Assembly: GCA_021827285.1 (NCBI GenBank)
Contig: JAKAWM010000080.1
Coordinates: forward strand, 1-9,002
Length of the DNA stretch: 9,002 bases
Reading direction: 5' to 3'
From: Actinomycetes bacterium
Lineage (GTDB): Bacteria > Actinomycetota > Acidimicrobiia > Acidimicrobiales > Palsa-688
Shown: one piece after another, positions 1 to 4,683 of the stretch
How the letters are laid out: every line of letters starts with the position of its first letter
Numbering within the stretch: the first letter of the stretch is position 1
Notes under the pieces: model-generated
The model's database searches: none
What the model was told of the DNA's origin: nothing
What the model saw: the letters and a program-made list of their open reading frames with translations, nothing else
Position numbers and translations under genes: made by a program

Positions 1-25
1 GCAAGCTGGGTTGAGCCCATTTGGA

Positions 26-33
26 AAGGGGGA
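26..33 (+). promoter_or_regulatory. Ribosome binding site of the PH-domain gene
   Basis: AAGGGGGA ends 4 bases before ATG 38. It decides the start of the PH-domain gene in favour of ATG 38 rather than the upstream in-frame TTG 11. The promoter must lie at or beyond the left edge of the window. Confidence 0.55.
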
Positions 34-37
34 CGGC

Positions 38-523
38 ATGGGCTACCCAACCAAGCTCCTCAACCCCGGCGAGCTGGTGTTGCTCGACCTACGTCCACAT
101 TGGAAGTACCTGGCTGGCCCTGCCCTCTTCGTAGTTTTGTTCATCGGCGGCGGCCTTACCGCTCTGGTGGCCACCGTACCCAGGTGGGCCCAGCTGGCCT
201 TGGCCGCCGTGCTCGTGCTCAACCTTTTATGGCTGCTCGGGCGCTACTTGCAATGGGCCACGACCTCCCTGGTTGTCACCAGCCAGCGCCTCATATCCAG
301 GCGTGGCATCCTGGCCCGCACGGGCAGGGAGATCGTGGCCGACCGGCTCAGCGACATCTCCTACCACCAAAGCCTGCTGGACCGCCTCGTCGGAGCTGGG
401 GACATAACCATCGAATCACCGGGGCGGGACAGTCAGGAGGTCTTCAAGGACCTGCCCTGCCTGGGCACCGTTCTGGCCGAGATCAACCGCGTGGTAAACC
501 TGCGGGGACCGCGGCCCATATGA
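38..523 (+). CDS. PH domain (bPH2/DUF304-type) two-helix membrane protein
   Basis: A 161-residue protein. Two strongly hydrophobic segments (about residues 24-46 and 50-70) should anchor it in the membrane. A soluble C-terminal part (about 75-150) looks like the bacterial PH-like domain of the YdbS/DUF304 family: a beta strand with TSQRLISRRG, then the R-x-REIVADRLSDIS segment, then DITIESPG. In this family the domain is thought to act in membrane-associated complexes, but no reaction is known and I assign none. I chose ATG 38 over an in-frame TTG at 11 because the purine-rich AAGGGGGA (26-33) lies 4 bases before the ATG and would be inside the coding region if TTG were used. The stop overlaps the thiL start (ATGA, 520-523), so the two genes are probably translationally coupled. 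The fold assignment is fairly secure; the function is unknown. Confidence 0.8.
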   Translation: MGYPTKLLNPGELVLLDLRPHWKYLAGPALFVVLFIGGGLTALVATVPRWAQLALAAVLVLNLLWLLGRYLQWATTSLVVTSQRLISRRGILARTGREIVADRLSDISYHQSLLDRLVGAGDITIESPGRDSQEVFKDLPCLGTVLAEINRVVNLRGPRPI

Positions 524-1515
524 CGGCGCCTTCCGTCGGGCCTCCTCGCGCACCTACCGAGCGTGAGGCGCTGCGCCGGCTGGCCCGCCTATTACCGGGC
601 CCACCGGAGGGAGAGGTGTGGTTTGGCGACGACGCCGCCGTCGTGGCCACCAGGACCGGTGGCGACGACGCCCGAGCCAGACTTCTTCTCACCACAGACA
701 CGCTGGTGGGCGGCATCGACGCTGACTTCGCGCTCACGACGTTGGCCGACTTCGGCTGGAAGGCGCTCGCCGTCAACCTGAGCGACATAGCGGCGATGGG
801 TGGCACCCCTGGCCATGCCCTGGTGAGCGTGGTGGGTCTCGGCCCCGACGGGCTCGAAGAGCTGTATGGGGGCCTCCTCCAAGCGGCCCACCAGTACTGT
901 TGCCCAGTCGTGGGCGGCGACCTGAGCGCCGGGCCATGCCTGGTGGTGACCGTCGCCATCACCGGTTGGGTAAAAGCCGGGGCGGTCCTGCGCCAGGGGG
1001 CCCGCCCCGGCGATGGGATTTGGGTGACGGGGCCCCTGGGGGCGTCTGCGGCTGGCCTCCGGGTGCTCCGCTTGGCCCACCAAAGCGCCGGGCCCGGCGG
1101 CCGACCCACTTCGCTCCTTCAAGGCCTGACACCAACCGAGCAGTCACTGGCTACGGCCCACGCCCGCCCGCGCCCGGCACTGGCCGAAGGCCGGGCCGCT
1201 CGCCAGGCGGGGGCCACCGCCATGACCGATGTCTCCGACGGGCTCGGGGTTGACCTCGGATGGATAGCCGACGCCTCGGGCGTAGGCTTCGAGCTGGCAA
1301 CTGTCCCCATGGCTCCTGGCGCAAGCCTGGCTGAGGCAATGGGGGGGGGAGAAGACTTCGTCCTCGTGTTCACGGCACCGTCCGCGGGACGGGTGGAAGA
1401 AGCCTTCGCTGGCCTAGCCGCACCTACGAGGATCGGGACCTGTGTGGCCGACCCGGGCCGCCGGCTCCTGGACGGGGCCCCCCTGCCGGCAGCTGGCTGG
1501 GAGCACTGGCTCTAG
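520..1515 (+). CDS. thiL: Thiamine-monophosphate kinase ThiL
   Basis: ThiL phosphorylates thiamine monophosphate with ATP to give thiamine diphosphate, the last step of cofactor synthesis, in the cytoplasm. The 331-residue length is normal. Family landmarks appear in order: GDDAAVV at 36-42 (metal/ATP binding), TTDTLVGG at 58-65, VNLSDIAAMGG at 85-95, VGGD at 131-134, GWVKAGAVLRQGARPGD at 149-165, TDVSDGLGVDLGWI at 236-249, GGGEDF at 275-280, and the C-terminal GWEHW. The usual VEGVHF after TDTL is VGGIDADF here, a departure close to the active site. ATG 520 overlaps the PH-gene stop by ATGA and has only a weak GGGGA upstream, consistent with coupling. A run of nine G (1341-1349) encodes the start of GGGED. 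No other thiamine genes are in the window. The family assignment is certain. Confidence 0.96.
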   Translation: MTAPSVGPPRAPTEREALRRLARLLPGPPEGEVWFGDDAAVVATRTGGDDARARLLLTTDTLVGGIDADFALTTLADFGWKALAVNLSDIAAMGGTPGHALVSVVGLGPDGLEELYGGLLQAAHQYCCPVVGGDLSAGPCLVVTVAITGWVKAGAVLRQGARPGDGIWVTGPLGASAAGLRVLRLAHQSAGPGGRPTSLLQGLTPTEQSLATAHARPRPALAEGRAARQAGATAMTDVSDGLGVDLGWIADASGVGFELATVPMAPGASLAEAMGGGEDFVLVFTAPSAGRVEEAFAGLAAPTRIGTCVADPGRRLLDGAPLPAAGWEHWL

Positions 1516-1552
1516 CGACCTCGCAGGCCGTGGGCCAGGCCGGCGCCCGTCG

Positions 1553-1588
1553 GGGTCCCCAGGGCCAAGCCGGTCGGGTCCCCAGGGC
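1553..1588. repeat. Pair of 13-base direct repeats, 23-base period
   Basis: GGGTCCCCAGGGC occurs at 1553-1565 and again at 1576-1588, so the copies begin 23 bases apart, roughly two helical turns. The flanks are also similar (CGTCG before the first copy, GGTC before the second). It could be a pair of protein-binding sites or simply a local duplication in GC-rich DNA. Confidence 0.5.
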
Positions 1589-1633
1589 GAAGTGGTCTCC
1601 CAGGTCAAGACGAACGCCCATGCGCCCCGCCTC

Positions 1634-1654
1634 GGAAAGAAGTAACGTTCTTCC
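1634..1654. promoter_or_regulatory. Imperfect inverted repeat, possible operator
   Basis: The left arm GGAAAGAA (1634-1641) and right arm TTCTTCC (1648-1654) are reverse complements apart from one extra A, separated by GTAACG. The AT-rich core AAGAA-N6-TTCTT stands out in GC-rich surroundings. It lies about 100 bases before the preferred start of the GAF-HTH gene, just before a -10-like TAATCC. A dimeric regulator, possibly the downstream protein itself, could bind here, but that is inference. It is not followed by a T run, so it is not a good terminator. Confidence 0.3.
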
Positions 1655-1733
1655 GGTTTCTTCGTCCTAATCCTCAAGGGGCCAGGGTCAATGACCGACG
1701 TTTGGGTTGAGCATTTGGGAATTCCCCGGGAAC

Positions 1734-1741
1734 AAGGAGGA
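1734..1741 (+). promoter_or_regulatory. Strong ribosome binding site deciding the GAF-HTH start
   Basis: AAGGAGGA ends 9 bases before GTG 1751 and is an almost perfect Shine-Dalgarno. The alternative ATG 1691 has only AAGGGG (1676-1681), 9 bases upstream. The strong site and the rise in third-position G/C after 1751 favour GTG. Confidence 0.65.
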
Positions 1742-1750
1742 GACCGGCAC

Positions 1751-2650
1751 GTGCGCGACGGAGGAACCACAGCGTTGCACTCCAACCCACTTTCAGCAGC
1801 CGCATCGGACGGCGGGGCGACCGAACGGGCGCTCCTGGGCCGCGGCGGCTCTACACCCGTGCGCGGCTCCCTCGGTACCGGCCCCCGCAGCCAAGGAGTT
1901 GTTAACCTGAGCAGCCACTTAGGGGAGGTCGCGGCCCGGAACGGGCGCGAGGACACCAGCCCCGGCGCGCAAGCCGGACAGGCCTTCGCCGACCTCCTTC
2001 TTTTGGGTTCGACCGCCGCCAAGTGCCCGCTAGCGCTGGTCACGGTGGCCGCCAAGGGTGGGACGTGGAGCACCCTGGCCTTCGGCGCTGACCGGGAGGC
2101 CCTCGAGGACCCCGACTTGTTCGCCATCATTGCCGCCCGGCGCGAGCCTGTCGAGGTGACCGAGCCGGCAACCAACCCCGCCCTCTCCCGGACACGGCTG
2201 GCTCGGTCCAACCTCGGGGTCCGCTGGCTCCTGGGCGTACCCCTGATCGGCCCCACCGGCGAGGTCAATGCCATCTTCGCTGTGCTTGACACGGCCCCCC
2301 GCGAGCTGTCCAGGAGAGAGCGGGCCGCCATGGTGGCCACGGGCCGCCTGATCGCGAGCGCCCTGACGGCGCACCGTTCCCCCGAGCACCTGGGGCCCTC
2401 GTCACCCCACGAACCCCAAAACGGCGCCAAGGCCCCGAGCGACACCCACGCTCTGCTGCGCAGCCACGAGGTGGCGGCCATGTTCGACGTGACCGAGCGT
2501 ACCGTCATCAACTGGGCTGCCTCCGGCAAGCTGCCCTGCCTGCGTACCGTCGGCGGCCACCTCCGCTTCCGTAGCGATGACGTGGTGACGCTGCTCGAAG
2601 CCAACTCGTTACGCCGGTCGCTGCGCGGCGCCCTTCCTGGCCCCGCCTAA
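1751..2650 (+). CDS. GAF domain protein with BldC/MerR-type helix-turn-helix
   Basis: A putative cytoplasmic transcription regulator of 299 residues. Residues 1-70 are Gly/Ser-rich and probably disordered. Residues 75-207 look like a GAF sensor domain: GQAFADLLLLGS, PLALVTVA, then LGVRWLLGVPLIGPTGEVNAIF, and a closing helix SRRERAAMVATGRLIASAL. Residues 235-285 are a helix-turn-helix of the BldC/excisionase (HTH_17, MerR-like) type: LLRSHEVAAMFDVTERTVINWAASGKLP, then the wing TVGGHLRFRSDDV. Such domains usually bind direct repeats as oligomers. The GAF ligand cannot be read from sequence. The GTG start is supported by AAGGAGGA 9 bases upstream; ATG 1691 would add 20 poorly coding residues. 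The gene stands alone between thiL and convergent rpmB, so its target is not clear; autoregulation through the upstream repeats is possible. The domain calls are good; the role is inferred. Confidence 0.82.
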   Translation: MRDGGTTALHSNPLSAAASDGGATERALLGRGGSTPVRGSLGTGPRSQGVVNLSSHLGEVAARNGREDTSPGAQAGQAFADLLLLGSTAAKCPLALVTVAAKGGTWSTLAFGADREALEDPDLFAIIAARREPVEVTEPATNPALSRTRLARSNLGVRWLLGVPLIGPTGEVNAIFAVLDTAPRELSRRERAAMVATGRLIASALTAHRSPEHLGPSSPHEPQNGAKAPSDTHALLRSHEVAAMFDVTERTVINWAASGKLPCLRTVGGHLRFRSDDVVTLLEANSLRRSLRGALPGPA

Positions 2651-2731
2651 GCCCTCGGTCCCCCTATCCCCTCAGCTTGCGCCGCCCCAGTCGGCCACCA
2701 GCCCCTTTACCACCGGTGACCTGGCTGGCTC
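2651..2731. other. Convergent intergenic gap
   Basis: 81 bases between the convergent ends of the GAF-HTH gene and rpmB. It is C-rich on the plus strand and contains CACCGGTG, an 8-base perfect palindrome (2711-2718), and the left arm of a small hairpin at its right edge. There is no coding potential and no strong T run. Confidence 0.5.
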
Positions 2732-2741
2732 CTAGCCGGCT
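2723..2741 (+). terminator. Weak hairpin between the GAF-HTH gene and rpmB
   Basis: GCTGGCT (2724-2730) pairs with AGCCGGC (2734-2740) as a 7-bp stem with one G-U pair and a CCT loop; 2723/2741 may add another wobble pair. It is followed only by TTTG, and it overlaps the last codons of rpmB on the other strand. It pairs better in the plus-strand transcript, where it could end the GAF-HTH mRNA. On the minus strand the stem has a C-A mismatch. Without a real U tract this is a weak candidate. Confidence 0.3.
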
Positions 2742-2923
2742 TTGACCACCTTGCCGGCGCGGATGCAAGAGGTGCACACGTAGACGCGGCGAGAACTGCC
2801 AGCAACCATGGCCCGCACCCGCTGAACATTGGGGTACCAGCGCCGCTTCGTGCGCCGGTGGGAGTGGCTGATGCTCATGCCTACCGACGGGTGCCTACCA
2901 CAAAGCTCGCAAACGGCTGCCAT
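2732..2923 (-). CDS. rpmB: 50S ribosomal protein L28, zinc-binding (C+) form
   Basis: A 63-residue component of the large ribosomal subunit. The N-terminus MAAVCELCGRHPSVGMSISHSH followed by RRTKRRWYPNVQRVRA is the classic L28 signature, and the length is normal. Cys5, Cys8, Cys50 and Cys53 (CELC and CTSC) make the four-cysteine zinc site of the C+ form. Zinc-limited actinobacteria often encode a second, cysteine-free paralogue under Zur control; none is in this window. The gene is divergent from the DAK/FakA-like gene with only 26 bases between starts, an arrangement also found in other Actinomycetota and in Bacillus. No Shine-Dalgarno is visible before the ATG (complement of 2921-2923), so the transcript may be leaderless or nearly so. 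The assignment is certain. Confidence 0.96.
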   Translation of the reverse strand: MAAVCELCGRHPSVGMSISHSHRRTKRRWYPNVQRVRAMVAGSSRRVYVCTSCIRAGKVVKAG

Positions 2924-2949
2924 GGGGACGCCAGATTAGCATCTTCCCA
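2924..2949. promoter_or_regulatory. Putative overlapping divergent promoter, rpmB / DAK gene
   Basis: Only 26 bases separate the two divergent start codons, and neither side has a Shine-Dalgarno. The AT-rich island ATTAGCAT (2935-2942) reads TAGCAT towards the DAK gene, 7 bases before its GTG, which is the right distance for a -10 box of a leaderless mRNA. On the opposite strand it reads ATGCTAAT, 11 bases before the rpmB ATG. The -35 elements would have to lie inside the opposing gene. This is inferred from spacing only. Confidence 0.4.
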
Positions 2950-4683
2950 GTGGGAGAGACTGACCGCCTTTCTGCCAACGACCTCGTTGCCGTGGTGAGG
3001 GCCTACCGTGACGCGCTGAACGAGCACCGGGCAGCCATCAATCGGCTGAATGTTTACCCTGTTCCCGACGGAGACACCGGCACCAACATGGCCCTCACCG
3101 TGGAGGCGGTGCAGCACGAGCTTGAGGAGGCCCAAGCCTCGTCACCGGCCTCGGGGGGTGGGCTCAGCTTCACCGACATCGCCCATTGCCTGGGCCACGG
3201 GTCGCTCATGGGTGCCCGGGGCAATTCCGGCGTGATCCTGTCCCAAGTGCTCCGCGCCGTTTCGGTGACGCTGCGGGAGGCCGACCCCGACGGGCTGGGC
3301 GCGGACGCCGTGGCCGATGCCTTCCGGCGGGCCGCTGATGGGGCTTACGCGGCAGTCAGCAACCCGGTCGAGGGCACCATCCTGACCGTGGCTCGGGCGG
3401 CCGCGAAGGGGGCCGAGGCGGCACAACGAGATCGGCTCGGGCTGGCCGGTGTCCTCGTCACCGCCCGCCAGCGAGCCTCCGAGGCCTTGGCCCAGACGAC
3501 GGAAATGCTGGCACCCCTGCGTGACGCCGGCGTGGTCGACGCGGGCGGAGCGGGCTTGCTACTGCTGTACGACGCGTTCCTCTCGGTGCTCGAGCACATA
3601 CCTATACCGGCTCCACCGGCACCCTCCGCCCGGGGCCGGACGGTAGCGGACCGCGCCCTCGTCGCGACGGCCCCCACCGGATCCGCGGTTCTGGGCCGCT
3701 CTGCCTCCAGCGGGGAGGAGGGCGTGGGCGACCTGCGCTACGAAGTTATGTTCTTCCTGGACGCGCCGGACGAGTCGATCCCCGCTTTCCGTTCCGTGTG
3801 GGCTGGGTGCGGGGGCTCGGTCGTCATCGTCGGGGGTGACGGGCTCTACAACTGCCATATACACACCGATGACATCGGCAGCGCCATCGAAGCAGCCATC
3901 GAGATCGGGAAGCCCCGCCAGATACGGGTAACCGACTTGTCCGAACAGATGGAAGAAGAGCGCTGGGTCCGCGAGGCCGTCACTTCGGGTGAGCAAGAGG
4001 AGCCTGTTTCGGAGCCTTGTACTTGTGCGGTCGTGGCGGTGTGTGCTGGGGAGGGGGTGCGCCGGATCTTCAAGTCGCTGGGGGCCCAGCAGATCGTCCA
4101 TGGGGGCCAGTCCGCCAACCCGTCGGTAGCCGAGGTGCTCGAGGCAGTGGCAGCGGCCCCGGCGGAGCAGGTCGTCATCCTCCCCAACAACCCAAATGTG
4201 GTGGCTGTGGCCGAGCAGGCGACCACCTGCTCGCCGAAGAAGGTCAGGGTAGTACCGACGGCTGGCGTCCCCGAGGGCTTCGCCGCGCTGCTCGAGTACG
4301 ACCCCGAAGCGGACGTGGACACCAACGCGGACCAGATGCTCGCCGCGGCAGCTCGGGTCGTGGCCGGAGAGGTGGCGCAAGCGTCACGTGACTCGGTGAC
4401 CGAGGCCGGCAGGGCCCGGGCCGGAGACTGGCTCGGCATGTCCCGCCAAGGCATCAAGGTAGTTGCCCCGCAACCCTCCGGCCCAGCCGATGCCGCCATC
4501 GCACTGCTTGGGTTGCTCGTAAGCGGGGAGAACGAGATCGTGACCATCATCGAAGGTGAAGGTTCACATGCCACGGACACCCGCCGCATCATCGAGTGGC
4601 TCTCGGAGCACCACCCGTCGCTTACTGCGGAGGTGCACCACGGCGGTCAACCGCTCTACCCATACTTGTTCAGCATCGAATGA
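2950..4683 (+). CDS. DAK2/DhaL domain kinase, FakA/YloV family
   Basis: A 577-residue homologue of FakA/YloV, the ATP-dependent kinase that phosphorylates fatty acids held by a FakB (DegV-family) carrier. The N-terminal DhaL domain (about 10-215) carries NVYPVPDGDTGTNM at 34-47, whose aspartates bind magnesium-ATP, MGARGNSGVILSQ at 87-99, GTILTVARA at 142-150 and VVDAGGAGLLLL at 195-206. A proline-rich linker follows (217-255). The middle domain has RYEVMFFLD and YNCHIHTDD (300-308). The C-terminal half has HGGQSANPSV and ILPNNPNVV, ending HHGGQPLYPYLFSIE. The GYCTEF motif I recall from FakA middle domains, with a zinc-ligand Cys, reads RYEVMF here, while both His of HIH are kept. GTG 2950 fits family N-termini but has no Shine-Dalgarno. 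No fakB lies nearby. The family is secure; fatty acid as substrate is inferred. Confidence 0.88.
   Translation: MGETDRLSANDLVAVVRAYRDALNEHRAAINRLNVYPVPDGDTGTNMALTVEAVQHELEEAQASSPASGGGLSFTDIAHCLGHGSLMGARGNSGVILSQVLRAVSVTLREADPDGLGADAVADAFRRAADGAYAAVSNPVEGTILTVARAAAKGAEAAQRDRLGLAGVLVTARQRASEALAQTTEMLAPLRDAGVVDAGGAGLLLLYDAFLSVLEHIPIPAPPAPSARGRTVADRALVATAPTGSAVLGRSASSGEEGVGDLRYEVMFFLDAPDESIPAFRSVWAGCGGSVVIVGGDGLYNCHIHTDDIGSAIEAAIEIGKPRQIRVTDLSEQMEEERWVREAVTSGEQEEPVSEPCTCAVVAVCAGEGVRRIFKSLGAQQIVHGGQSANPSVAEVLEAVAAAPAEQVVILPNNPNVVAVAEQATTCSPKKVRVVPTAGVPEGFAALLEYDPEADVDTNADQMLAAAARVVAGEVAQASRDSVTEAGRARAGDWLGMSRQGIKVVAPQPSGPADAAIALLGLLVSGENEIVTIIEGEGSHATDTRRIIEWLSEHHPSLTAEVHHGGQPLYPYLFSIE

Larger units (their letters stand above)
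1516..1750 (+). promoter_or_regulatory. Non-coding region upstream of the GAF-HTH gene
   Basis: A 235-base gap between thiL and the preferred GTG start at 1751. It holds a 13-base direct repeat (1553-1565 and 1576-1588), an imperfect inverted repeat (1634-1654), a weak -10-like TAATCC (1668-1673) without a convincing -35, and a strong ribosome binding site (1734-1741). An in-frame ATG at 1691 exists, but its 20 codons have only about half G/C in third position, unlike the genes nearby, so I treat this segment as untranslated leader. A promoter for the GAF-HTH gene is inferred to lie here. I see no rho-independent terminator for thiL. Confidence 0.45.

Noticed and set aside
11..37. TTG 11 as the start of the PH-domain gene
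   Set aside because: AAGGGGGA (26-33) lies at the right distance before ATG 38 and would be inside the coding region if TTG 11 were used.
1691..1750. ATG 1691 as the start of the GAF-HTH gene
   Set aside because: The 20 extra codons have only about half G/C in third position, and the strongest ribosome binding site (1734-1741) serves GTG 1751. It remains possible.
1414..2604. Long minus-strand open frame (396 codons) across the GAF-HTH gene and thiL end
   Set aside because: It is antisense to two genes with clear domain motifs. Its translation is rich in Arg, Ser and Pro without motifs, typical of a shadow frame in high-GC DNA.
2708..2720. CACCGGTG palindrome as a terminator hairpin
   Set aside because: It is a palindrome with no loop and no following T run; at most a protein-binding site.
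3559..4380. Minus-strand open frame of 273 codons inside the DAK/FakA-like gene
   Set aside because: It is antisense to conserved DhaL and middle-domain sequence, and its Arg/His/Asp-rich translation resembles no family.
4596..4679. Upstream in-frame extension of recG to ATG 4596
   Set aside because: It would overlap the conserved C-terminus of the DAK/FakA-like gene by 88 bases. The ATGA start at 4680 is the usual arrangement, and the extension shows no RecG similarity.
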